19,412 bases of DNA from Candidatus Aenigmatarchaeota archaeon (GCA_018304565.1 JAGVVX010000044.1:3859-23270), one strand, 5' to 3'; counted from the stretch's first letter, positions 13,801-19,412 are shown. Made by a program: numbers and translations. Notes: generated by a model not told the origin, from the letters alone.

Positions 13801-14079
13801 AAACAGGGCGGGCTGAGGCTTGGGGAAATGGAAAAGGACTGTATAATTGCGCATGGAGCAGCATTGCTCCTGAAAGAAAGATTCTCATCCGATAAATACA
13901 TTGTTCCTATATGCGATAAATGCGGCCTTGTGGCAATAGATGACAAATTAAAAGGCAAGCGCTACTGTCCTGTCTGCAAGAAATCTAACATCAATGATAT
14001 AGAGATGTCTTACGCATTCAAGCTTATGGTGGACGAGCTGAAGTGCCTTGGAATTTATGCAAAAATAAACGCCGGGTAA
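10807..14079 (+). CDS. rpoB: RNA polymerase subunit B (Rpo2), unsplit
   Basis: 1090 aa, the second-largest subunit of archaeal RNA polymerase in one piece; methanogens and halophiles have it split in two. Recognisable blocks: GGYFIINGTERVIV (lobe), TGQWIGGRTGVCQRLERTNY (fork), LCAEETPEGVNIGL, SYKGYNMEDGIVLNKASIERG (active-centre face), LPELGDKFASRHGQKGV (hybrid-binding lysines), and DIILNPHAIPSRMTIGQLLE. The C-terminal clamp zinc ribbon has C1036, C1039, C1054 and C1057. No intein or internal deletion is seen. It is followed 4 nt later by rpoA1. Confidence 0.98.
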   Translation: MEQDAKMYKTLLRSFKDSVGFVNHQVTSFNEFVDFRIQRIIDEIGEIELETPELAEFKIKLGKVRVPKPNVKEADGAVRKITPMEARIRDLTYASPIFVEMIPIINGVEQEPQEVKLGDLPIMVKSRLCTLDGLSPEQLVEEGEDPNDPGGYFIINGTERVIVMVEEVLSNRPVIEKKAEMDTARINSEASGFVQRHMLERKAGIVSISFANLKKLPIVILLRALGMETDKEIIEAISTDKEEMQEIYFNLYEFDVKNDEEAKDFIGKKLRIPQKEYRDKRINDILDKYLLPHLGQNKKARKEKAEYLCKVVKKLLILGLKKIDEQDIDHYSNKRLRQVGDFMEILFRSILLGKYGLVSRIVYSYQKLVKRGKMPSIKSIVESDYLTKRIISHMATGQWIGGRTGVCQRLERTNYVRTIAHLRNIISPLSASQEHFEARALHATHWGRLCAEETPEGVNIGLRKYLALLAVISPTASEKEKEILTDGIKKEPEGLYTIFLDGKIAGTTSRPEEFVEKLKSRRRNGNINYQINVSFVPDYEEIHINTDSGRLQRPLIIVENGRSKFTDKHLEKMEKGEIDWSGLIKQGVIEYLDAQEEDSTLVAIDEKHLTKDHTHMEINPGVILGLSASLVPFAAHNRGDRVNFGAKMSGQSLGLYAGNYLMRTETKADILIYPQAPLVNTTVGEEIGLNDHPQGQNIVIAIMSYKGYNMEDGIVLNKASIERGFGRSFFFRCYSTEEKKYWGIDKDEIKIPDKSIAGYRTEEAYANLGADGIVNREISVTSGDVLVGKVSPLRFFGPVESFMTETENRRETSETIRHGEDGVVDNVILSESSTGNKLVKINVRSERLPELGDKFASRHGQKGVIALIVPDEDMPFTSKGIVPDIILNPHAIPSRMTIGQLLEIIAAKVSSLSGVQVDASAFSGVNEADMRKGLRSFGFRDDGKENMYDGITGKKFEAQIMLGPCFYQKLHHMVANKIQARARGPVTLLTKQPTAGRAKQGGLRLGEMEKDCIIAHGAALLLKERFSSDKYIVPICDKCGLVAIDDKLKGKRYCPVCKKSNINDIEMSYAFKLMVDELKCLGIYAKINAG

Positions 14080-14083
14080 TAAT

Positions 14084-16546
14084 ATGCAAAAAATCAAATC
14101 GATAGAATTTGGATTCCTTTCGCCAAAGATGATAAAGGAAATAGCAGCAATCAAGATAGAGCACGCAGAGCTTTACGATCCTGATGGTTATCCAATAGAC
14201 GGCGGGCTGACTGATTTGCATCTAGGCGTTGTAGATCCGGGACTGCGATGCAGGACTTGCGGCGGAACAATCGGCCAATGTCTTGGTCATTTTGGATACC
14301 TGGAACTTACGAAACCCGTAGTCCATCCGCTCTATGGCAAGAAGATTTACATGATACTCAAAGCGGTATGCAAAGGCTGCGGCAAGCCTCTGGGCTCGGC
14401 TGATGACATGAGCAGAATGGGCAACCCGCTTGTCGAGCTTTACAAGAAAAAGGTCTCCACGTGTCCTCATTGCGGAGAGAAGCAGAAGGAGATTGTCTAC
14501 CAGAAACCAACATCATTCAGGGAAGGCAATGTCGAACTTACAAGCGAAGAAGTCAGGCAAAGACTGGAAAAAATGAGTGATGAGGATGTTGCTTTGCTTA
14601 AGATAAAAGGCGGAAGGCCAGAATGGTTTGTACTCACAATACTTCCTGTGCCTCCCGTGACTGTCAGGCCAAGCATCACGCTAGAAACAGGCGAAAGAAG
14701 CGAAGACGATCTGACTCACAAGCTTGTCGACGTGGTGCGTATAAACGAGCGACTGAAAAAGAATCTTGAAATAGGCGCGCCTGATTTTATAATTGCAGAC
14801 ATATGGGAACTGCTGCAGTATCACATTTCTACACTGATGAGCAATGAGATATCCACACTGCCACCTGCAAGACACCGGTCGGGAAGGGCGTTGAAAACAC
14901 TTATGCAAAGGCTGAGCAAAAAAGAAGGCAGATTCAGGGGAAACCTTTCAGGAAAGCGCGTGAACTTTTCGGCAAGAACAGTTATTTCACCTGATTCCAG
15001 GATATCCATAAGCGAAGTAGGCGTGCCGCTGGAAATCGCGAAAGAACTCACCGTACCAGTGAAGATAAACAAAAGCAACATCGGCATGCTCAAGAAGCTT
15101 GTAGCCAATGGCCCGAACATACATCCTGGTGCCAATTATATGATAAGATCCGACGGCGTCAAGAAAAAAATAACGGAGGAGAACAAGAAGGACATATCTG
15201 AAGAAATTGATGTAGGCTACGTAGTAGAAAGGCACTTGATTGACGGCGACATAACAATAATGAACAGGCAACCAAGCCTCCACAGGATGAGCATGCTGGC
15301 TCACAAGGCAAGAATAATGCCTTACAGGACCCTTAGGCTTAATCTTGCAGTAACAATTCCTTACAACGCAGACTTCGACGGCGACGAGATGAACTTGCAC
15401 ATACCGCAGACAGAAGAAGCGCAGACCGAGACGGAACTTCTCATGGCTGTGGAAAACCACATACGTTCACCCCGATACGGACTGCCGATAATAGCATGCA
15501 AGCATGACCACATTACCGGATGCTACCTCCTCACCCGGGATGAGACAAGATTAACAAAGAAAGAAGCTGCTGAAATACTTACATCCGCAGGCGTTGAAAT
15601 TGAAGATCTTGACAAGGAAGAGTACACCGGGAAAGAAATATTCTCCTTCATACTACCAAAAGACCTGAGCATAGAATTCAAGTCTTCGACAGGTGAAATG
15701 ACAACGATCAAGAAAGGAAAACTCATCAGAGGCGTAATCGATGACAATGCTCTCGGCGAAAAGAAAGGCAAGCTTATAGACGTTGTAGACAGGCTTTACG
15801 GCCCCCAGGAAGCCAGAAAATTCATAGATAATGTATCAAGACTTGCACTTGAAGTGGTTTCAAGAAAGGGCTTCAGCATCTCAATAAGTGATATGGACCT
15901 GAGCGACAAAGCGAACAAAAGAATAGAAAAAATAGTTGAAGAGTATGCAGATACTGTAAAAGGTTTATCAAAGGAACATGGAAAATTCGCCAATGGCAAG
16001 CCGGGAGAAATCTTTGAGAACAGGATATTGCAACTCGGCGGAGTATGGAGTAATGAGGTAAGTGATATTGTAAAGAAAGACCTTCCGCTGAATTCTGCAG
16101 TCATGATGGCACGCTCCGGTGCGCGCGGCAGCTTCGTCAACCTTACGCAGATGTGCGCATTCGTTGGCCAGGAATCTTTGGAGGGTGAAAGAATACACAG
16201 AGGGTTTACAAACAGGACAGTGTCCCACTTTCAGAAGAACGACATGGGATTGAAGGCGCGCGGCTTTGTTTCATCCGGATACAAAAAGGGTCTTGATCCT
16301 TTTGAATTCTTTTTTGATGCCATGAACTCAAGGGAAAATCTCATGGACAAATCGCTACACACGCGTCACTCGGGTTACATGGAAAGAAGGCTTGTAAATG
16401 CTTTACAGGACCTGAGAGTTGAGCACGATCTCACAGTGCGCGATTCGAGAAATCACATAATCCAGTTCATCGCAGGCGAGGACGGAGTGGATCCTGCAAA
16501 AAGCGACCAGGGCACCATAAAAATCGAGAATATAGTGGGCGAATAA
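14084..16546 (+). CDS. rpoA1: RNA polymerase subunit A' (Rpo1N)
   Basis: 820 aa, somewhat shorter than the roughly 870-900 aa typical of archaea. The clamp zinc site is C56-C59-C66-H69 (CRTCGGTIGQCLGHFG); a second site is C96-C99 with C127-C130. The catalytic loop NADFDGDEMN supplies the Mg2+ aspartates D430, D432 and D434. The bridge-helix and trigger-adjacent region is seen in MMARSGARGSFVNLTQMCAFVGQ and GFVSSGYKKGLDPFEFFFDAMNSRENLMD. It ends at the usual A'/A'' split point. Its stop overlaps the start of a small extra gene that separates it from rpoA2. Confidence 0.98.
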   Translation: MQKIKSIEFGFLSPKMIKEIAAIKIEHAELYDPDGYPIDGGLTDLHLGVVDPGLRCRTCGGTIGQCLGHFGYLELTKPVVHPLYGKKIYMILKAVCKGCGKPLGSADDMSRMGNPLVELYKKKVSTCPHCGEKQKEIVYQKPTSFREGNVELTSEEVRQRLEKMSDEDVALLKIKGGRPEWFVLTILPVPPVTVRPSITLETGERSEDDLTHKLVDVVRINERLKKNLEIGAPDFIIADIWELLQYHISTLMSNEISTLPPARHRSGRALKTLMQRLSKKEGRFRGNLSGKRVNFSARTVISPDSRISISEVGVPLEIAKELTVPVKINKSNIGMLKKLVANGPNIHPGANYMIRSDGVKKKITEENKKDISEEIDVGYVVERHLIDGDITIMNRQPSLHRMSMLAHKARIMPYRTLRLNLAVTIPYNADFDGDEMNLHIPQTEEAQTETELLMAVENHIRSPRYGLPIIACKHDHITGCYLLTRDETRLTKKEAAEILTSAGVEIEDLDKEEYTGKEIFSFILPKDLSIEFKSSTGEMTTIKKGKLIRGVIDDNALGEKKGKLIDVVDRLYGPQEARKFIDNVSRLALEVVSRKGFSISISDMDLSDKANKRIEKIVEEYADTVKGLSKEHGKFANGKPGEIFENRILQLGGVWSNEVSDIVKKDLPLNSAVMMARSGARGSFVNLTQMCAFVGQESLEGERIHRGFTNRTVSHFQKNDMGLKARGFVSSGYKKGLDPFEFFFDAMNSRENLMDKSLHTRHSGYMERRLVNALQDLRVEHDLTVRDSRNHIIQFIAGEDGVDPAKSDQGTIKIENIVGE

Positions 16547-16773
16547 TGATGAAAACAGTAGAACTGGCACAAAGAGTTTTCACTAAGCTTCCTCCATATG
16601 CAATAGGTCTTGGTATGATAGAACAGGCAACAGGCATGTCGCATGTAGATACTAGATCGGCAGTAGATTATCTTTTAGCAATAGATGCGGTAAAAATTGA
16701 AACTTGCACATGCAAAAACACAAAACATTTTTATTATCAAAAGACTGACGGTGCAGTTATAGTTATGGAATAA
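16546..16773 (+). CDS. Small winged-helix-like protein between rpoA1 and rpoA2
   Basis: 75 aa. The ATG at 16546 overlaps the rpoA1 stop by 1 nt (a second ATG follows at 16549), and rpoA2 starts 19 nt after its stop, so it is embedded in the operon and translationally coupled. Residues 5-50 have a helix, then MIEQATGMSHVDTRSAVDYLLAIDA, resembling the recognition part of a winged helix. A CTC motif (ETCTCKNTKHFYYQ) and a beta-like tail follow. Codon use looks more AT-rich than in the RNA polymerase genes. I do not recognise a family. It could be a late insertion or a polymerase-associated factor; both are inference. Confidence 0.75.
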   Translation: MMKTVELAQRVFTKLPPYAIGLGMIEQATGMSHVDTRSAVDYLLAIDAVKIETCTCKNTKHFYYQKTDGAVIVME

Positions 16774-16792
16774 GAGAAATGGAGTTGATTAA

Positions 16793-17893
16793 ATGCTGCC
16801 AACAAATATTCTTGACAGGTTCGAGAAATACTGCAAGGAAAAGGGAATAACCGGCAAGGACAAAGAAAATAAGCTCAAGAAGCTTGAAGAAGCATTCCAG
16901 AAATACGTTTACGAGCCAGGAGAAGCAATAGGCATAGTTGCTGCGCAGAGCATAAGCGAACCAGCCACGCAAATGACGATGCGCTCATACACGCTCGCTT
17001 CACAAAGCGACAGGCTAAGCAAGGTCACGCAAGGTTTGCCAAGATTGATAGAGATATTTGACGCAAGGAAGACATTCGAGAAGAACATGATAATTTATCT
17101 CAAACCGGAATTCAACACAAAGGAGAAGGCAAGAGAAATCGCAAACGTAATCAAAGCGGCTTCAGTAAGTGATGTCATAGTTTCTGATTCGATAGACCTT
17201 ATAGAACTCAGAATAGAACTTGAACTTGAAAAAGAAAGGCACAAGGGAATGATAAAGGAACTCTTTGAAAAATATCTGAAGGACTGCAAGGTCGAATATC
17301 GCGGCACAAAGATCTTTATAAAACCGACGAATGACGACGTGAAAAATCTGAGAAAAGTAAAGAACAAGATACTGAGGATGCACATCGACGGCGTCAAAGG
17401 CATCAAGAACGTTGTTGTAATAAAAGAAGGCGAGGACTGGATAATACAAACAAACGGCACCAACCTGAAGAAGATACTCTTGATGGACGAGGTTGACGTG
17501 AAAAGAACCACAACAAACGATGTGCATCAGATATTCGAGATTCTAGGCATAGAAGCCGCCAGGAACACCATACTAAAAGAAAGCAGGGAAACTCTGGAAG
17601 AACAGGGCCTGGAAGTTGATGTGCGGCATTTAATGCTTTTGGCTGACGTCATGACAGTAGACGGTGAAATAAAGGACATAGGAAGATACGGAATATCCGG
17701 CAAGAAAGCAAGCGTACTTGCAAGGGCGAACTTTGAGGAAACAAAAAAGCACCTAATAAACGCATCATTTTACGGTGAGACTGATAATCTTCGCGGGGTT
17801 GTCGAAAACGTGCTCGTTGGCCAACTGACGCCGATAGGCACCGGTACAGTCGAGCTTACCGTTGACGTGAAGAAACTGAAAAAGAATAAATAA
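16793..17893 (+). CDS. rpoA2: RNA polymerase subunit A'' (Rpo1C)
   Basis: 366 aa, a normal size. The N-terminus carries the conserved jaw and trigger-loop block: YEPGEAIGIVAAQSISEPATQMTMRSYT, then SKVTQGLPRLIEIFDARK. The C-terminal part has LGIEAARNTILKESRETLEEQGLEVDVRHLMLLADVMT and GRYGISGKKASVLARANFEETKKHL. These are the hallmark Rpo1C motifs. A Shine-Dalgarno-like GGAGTTGAT (16781-16789) precedes the ATG. Together with rpoA1 it forms the complete largest subunit. A structured 225-nt gap follows before the eL30-like gene. Confidence 0.98.
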   Translation: MLPTNILDRFEKYCKEKGITGKDKENKLKKLEEAFQKYVYEPGEAIGIVAAQSISEPATQMTMRSYTLASQSDRLSKVTQGLPRLIEIFDARKTFEKNMIIYLKPEFNTKEKAREIANVIKAASVSDVIVSDSIDLIELRIELELEKERHKGMIKELFEKYLKDCKVEYRGTKIFIKPTNDDVKNLRKVKNKILRMHIDGVKGIKNVVVIKEGEDWIIQTNGTNLKKILLMDEVDVKRTTTNDVHQIFEILGIEAARNTILKESRETLEEQGLEVDVRHLMLLADVMTVDGEIKDIGRYGISGKKASVLARANFEETKKHLINASFYGETDNLRGVVENVLVGQLTPIGTGTVELTVDVKKLKKNK

Positions 17894-17894
17894 G

Positions 17895-17948
17895 CCCCTT
17901 TCGTGAAGGAAATGACGCACTAAGTGCGTCTAGTCGTTTTCGAAAGGC
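17895..17948 (-). repeat. Nested-hairpin repeat, copy A (inverted)
   Basis: 54 nt starting 2 nt after the rpoA2 stop. Outer arms CCTTTCG (17897-17903) and CGAAAGG (17941-17947) pair; inner GACGCAC and GTGCGTC (17914-17930) pair around TAA. Read on the minus strand it aligns with a second copy at 19056-19107, sharing CCTTTCGAAA, ACTAGACGCACT and AGTGCGTCATTTC. Confidence 0.75.
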
Positions 17949-18045
17949 CAAGGCAGCAAGCAACCTTTGGTAGCTTATTCGGACGGGTTCAAAGAAAATG
18001 TCAATGTATTTTCTTTTTGGGAATACAAAGACTTTATCTTTTTTA

Positions 18046-18102
18046 AACTCGAAGAAGCGTAAGCTTCTTGAGTTGCCAGAGAAGCAGAGCTTCTCTGAGC
18101 AA
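18046..18102 (+). repeat. Bulged dyad element, copy 5 (eL30 leader)
   Basis: 57 nt. First: AACTC, unpaired G (18051), AAGAAGC, loop GTAA, GCTTCTT, GAGTT. Second: TTGC+CAGAGAAGC (18073-18085), loop AGA, GCTTCTCTG, unpaired A (18098), GCAA. ATCTTTTTT (18036-18044) and AAAAAGGAT (18105-18113) can close the whole, ending 5 nt before the eL30 ATG, so folding would sequester the start region. Confidence 0.8.
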
Positions 18103-18118
18103 AGAAAAAGGATTTGTC

Positions 18119-18361
18119 ATGGAGACAGTGAATAGAATTCCTGCAGGAAATGCCGTGATTGGAGCGAAAGAAGTAGTAAAAAGTATAAAAAGCGGGAAGG
18201 TAAAAAGGGTTATAGTTGCAAATAACTGCCCGCAACACTTGATAGAAAAAATAGAATCTGCCGGCAAAGTTGTTGTTGAAGTTTTTGAGGGAAATCAGAA
18301 AGAATTCTCTATAAGGCTTGGCAAGCCGTTTCTGATTGCTGCCGCAGGATTTGAAAAGTGA
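18119..18361 (+). CDS. rpl30e: Ribosomal protein eL30-like (L7Ae/L30e family)
   Basis: 80 aa from ATG 18119; in-frame upstream codons fall inside the hairpin element and are rejected. Features of the family: AVIGAKEVVKSIKSGKVKRVIVANNCPQHLIEKI, where GAKE and the VIVANNCP strand-turn form the RNA kink-turn binding face. The C-terminal part VFEGNQKEFSIRLGKPFLIAAAGF is also typical. It is shorter than the roughly 100 aa of most archaeal L30e because the N-terminus is short. Its place between rpoA2 and nusA is the standard archaeal order, which supports eL30 over L7Ae. Role: 50S ribosomal protein. Confidence 0.88.
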   Translation: METVNRIPAGNAVIGAKEVVKSIKSGKVKRVIVANNCPQHLIEKIESAGKVVVEVFEGNQKEFSIRLGKPFLIAAAGFEK

Positions 18362-18376
18362 ACAACGGTATTCAAA

Positions 18377-18781
18377 ATGAAAGTGACATTAGACGCAAGA
18401 AATATACAGTCAATAAGCCTTTTCCAGAATCTGACCAATTCTTCGGTACTCGACTGCCTTGAAGAGAGTGACATGATATTTTTTGTTGTATCAGAAGGCC
18501 AATACGGCCTTGCAGTAGGAAAAAACGGCAGCAAGATAAAGAATGCAGAACGCGTTTTCAAGAAAACTATAAAAGTCTTCGAATATTCCCCTGACCTTAA
18601 CAGGTTTGTCTCGAATCTCATACCAGAGGCACTGGAAGTGAACCTTTCCGAGAAGGGTGTCCAGGTGAAGATAAAACCGAACGACAAGCCGAAGGTCATA
18701 GGCAAGGGCGGGAAAAACATCAGGATAGTGACGAAATTCCTGCAGCGCCTCTTCGACGTAGAAAACCTGAAGATAAAATAA
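18377..18781 (+). CDS. nusA: Archaeal NusA-like KH-domain protein
   Basis: 134 aa, the compact archaeal form with only two KH domains and no N-terminal or S1 domain. Domain 1 contains GLAVGKNGSKIKNAERVF and domain 2 contains KVIGKGGKNIRIVTKFLQRLF; GKNG and GKGG are the GxxG loops that bind RNA. It follows the eL30-like gene by 15 nt and precedes uS12, the conserved archaeal order. Expected role: RNA-binding transcription factor coupling polymerase and ribosomal operons. No sign of truncation. Confidence 0.94.
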   Translation: MKVTLDARNIQSISLFQNLTNSSVLDCLEESDMIFFVVSEGQYGLAVGKNGSKIKNAERVFKKTIKVFEYSPDLNRFVSNLIPEALEVNLSEKGVQVKIKPNDKPKVIGKGGKNIRIVTKFLQRLFDVENLKIK

Positions 18782-18805
18782 GTGTAAAACCTACGGTTTT
18801 CCCCT

Positions 18806-18833
18806 CGTGCAGAGAACTGAAAGTTCTCTGACG
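18806..18833 (+). repeat. Single bulged hairpin (nusA-uS12 gap)
   Basis: CGT, unpaired G (18809), CAGAGAACT, loop GAA, AGTTCTCTG, ACG. It aligns closely, with paired changes, to the first hairpin of the tRNA-Tyr intron element at 9083-9110. Confidence 0.7.
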
Positions 18834-18838
18834 CGTCA

Positions 18839-18893
18839 ACTCGAGGAAAGCAGGGCTTTCCTGAGTCTCCAGAAACCTATGGTTTCTGAGAGA
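18839..18893 (+). repeat. Bulged dyad element, copy 6 (nusA-uS12 gap)
   Basis: 55 nt. First: ACTC, unpaired G (18843), AGGAAAGC, loop AGG, GCTTTCCT, GAGT. Second: TCTC+CAGAAACC (18866-18877), loop TAT, GGTTTCTG, unpaired A (18889), GAGA. It aligns along its length with copy 5 at 18046-18102. Confidence 0.8.
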
Positions 18894-18984
18894 AGAGCTT
18901 TGCTCTTTGCACGTATCAACCCACTTTCCCTTCAAAAGGAAGAGGATAGGAGGAGAAACGCAGTTTTCTCCTCTTTATTCAACC

Positions 18985-18992
18985 TTTATAAT
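18985..18992 (+). promoter_or_regulatory. TATA box, probable uS12 promoter
   Basis: TTTATAAT, preceded by CC, lies about 128 nt before the uS12 ATG. A start near 19015 would give a leader of about 100 nt containing an 8-bp pairing and the copy B repeat. Confidence 0.5.
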
Positions 18993-19055
18993 GTTTTTCA
19001 TTTAATCATAGAAACGGAAGGTCTTTGAATCCATTTTCTTTGGGGTTCATCAAGA

Positions 19056-19107
19056 CCTTTCGAAATAACTAGACGCACTAAAGTGCGTCATTTCACTTGG
19101 AAAGGGA
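19056..19107 (+). repeat. Nested-hairpin repeat, copy B
   Basis: 52 nt. Outer arms CCTTT and AAAGG, middle GAAAT and ATTTC, inner GACGCACT and AGTGCGTC; a 5-nt unpaired AACTA lies on the 5' side. It is the inverted partner of copy A at 17895-17948. Its 3' end (GGAAAGGG) forms part of the ribosome-binding region of uS12. Confidence 0.75.
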
Positions 19108-19113
19108 TTGATT

Positions 19114-19412
19114 ATGGCAGGAGAATTTGCAGCGAGGAAACTGAAAAAAGACAGGAAAATGTATAGATGGCGAGATCCCACTTACAGGACAAGATTGCTG
19201 ATGATACGCGAAAAAATGGACCCGCTTGAAGGCGCTCCACAAGCAAAAGGCATAGTACTAGAGAAGCGTGTCGTAGAGCAGAAGCAACCGTCTTCGGGGC
19301 TCATAAAGTGCGTGCGAGTCAGGCTGATCAAGAACGGGAAGCAGATAACTGCACACGTGCCGCGCACGGGCGCTATTAATCATATTTCTGAACACGACGA
19401 AGTTATTATCGA
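19114..19412 (+). CDS. rps12: Ribosomal protein uS12 (3' partial)
   Basis: The ATG at 19114 opens a frame that runs off the window end (99 complete codons). It begins MAGEFAARKLKKDRKMYRW and contains GIVLEKRVVEQKQPSSGLIKCVRVRLIKNGKQ, then ITAHVPRTGAINHISEHDEVII, the archaeal/eukaryotic uS12 (S23e) core around the decoding-centre loop. The usual P-G-D-G-A is P-R-T-G-A here, a mild deviation. A Shine-Dalgarno-like AAAGGGATTGATT precedes the ATG. This is the expected next gene after nusA in archaea, normally followed by uS7 and EF-2. Confidence 0.95.
   Translation, partial: MAGEFAARKLKKDRKMYRWRDPTYRTRLLMIREKMDPLEGAPQAKGIVLEKRVVEQKQPSSGLIKCVRVRLIKNGKQITAHVPRTGAINHISEHDEVII

Larger units (their letters stand above)
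18782..19055 (+). other. Hairpin-rich nusA-uS12 gap
   Basis: There is no credible gene here. In order: a small hairpin (AAAACC-TAC-GGTTTT, 18786-18800), a single bulged hairpin (18806-18833), a bulged dyad (18839-18893), a weak AGAGC-TTT-GCTCT hairpin (about 18894-18906), a 9-bp hairpin GAGGAGAAA with TTTCTCCTC (18950-18973), a TATA box (18985-18992), and an 8-bp pairing of AAGGTCTT (about 19018-19025) with AAGACCTT (about 19052-19059). CGTGC (18806-18810) and GCACG (18909-18913) could close the first part. A short frame at 18807-19028 is an artefact of the hairpin arms. Confidence 0.65.

Noticed and set aside
10807..17893. Inteins or introns in the RNA polymerase genes
   Set aside because: Subunit lengths are normal or slightly short and the conserved blocks are continuous.
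17984..18016. T-arm-like GGGTTCAAA followed by a hairpin, suggesting another interrupted tRNA
   Set aside because: No complementary CCC T-stem strand, acceptor or anticodon arm can be found downstream or upstream.
18807..19028. 73-aa open frame in the nusA-uS12 gap
   Set aside because: It consists of hairpin arms read through, has no family-like features and contains the TATA box of uS12.

Overview
The window is archaeal. It carries an RNA polymerase gene run in archaeal order (rpoH, an unsplit rpoB, then rpoA1 and rpoA2 as separate genes), followed by eL30-like, archaeal NusA and uS12 genes. TATA-like boxes of the TTTAAA or TTTATA type sit about 25-30 bp upstream of RNA genes or near start codons. 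The tRNA genes have BHB-type introns and encode no CCA. Small average gene size, many short hypothetical and membrane proteins, and split MgtE-type transporter halves suggest a reduced-genome (DPANN-like) archaeon. The sequence alone does not fix the phylum. Nothing looks bacterial, phage-derived or CRISPR-like.

Layout: 1-4896 (+) holds a 5'-truncated bidomain dCTP deaminase, several small unknown proteins, then a DNA-damage and nucleotide-pool group: DinB (Pol IV family), a MazG-like pyrophosphohydrolase and a 43-aa zinc-ribbon protein. A small two-helix membrane protein, a DJ-1/PfpI-fold protein that appears to lack its catalytic cysteine, and a one-helix membrane-anchored protein follow. 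4906-6184 (-) holds a secreted subtilase and a 45-aa hydrophobic protein. 6266-9010 (+) holds two MgtE-type half transporters and a large membrane protein with extracellular-type beta domains. 9053-10364 is an RNA gene cluster: tRNA-Tyr with three introns, a small CDS, 5S rRNA, tRNA-Asp with one intron, and tRNA-Lys with two introns. From 10502 to the end is the transcription and translation block: rpoH, rpoB, rpoA1, a 74-75-aa intruder gene, rpoA2, eL30-like, nusA and uS12 (truncated by the window end).

The most unusual signal lies between the genes. Six elements of 55-58 nt, each a pair of abutting hairpins, occur at 1227, 9083, 10141, 10382, 18046 and 18839. In five of the six, the first hairpin has a single unpaired nucleotide on its 5' side near the base and the second has a single unpaired A on its 3' side. 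The sequences differ but the pairing is kept by compensatory changes. Two copies lie inside tRNA introns and the others lie between genes, including in the rpoH, eL30-like and uS12 leaders. A second repeat of about 53 nt occurs in inverted orientation on either side of the eL30-nusA pair. The bulged-dyad family and the three-intron tRNA-Tyr are the best candidates for something undescribed.

Genes probably work together as follows: dcd, dinB and mazG in nucleotide-pool and damage handling; subtilase and the beta-domain protein at the cell surface; the 10502-19412 block as the core expression machinery, with stable RNAs made from separate promoters just upstream.
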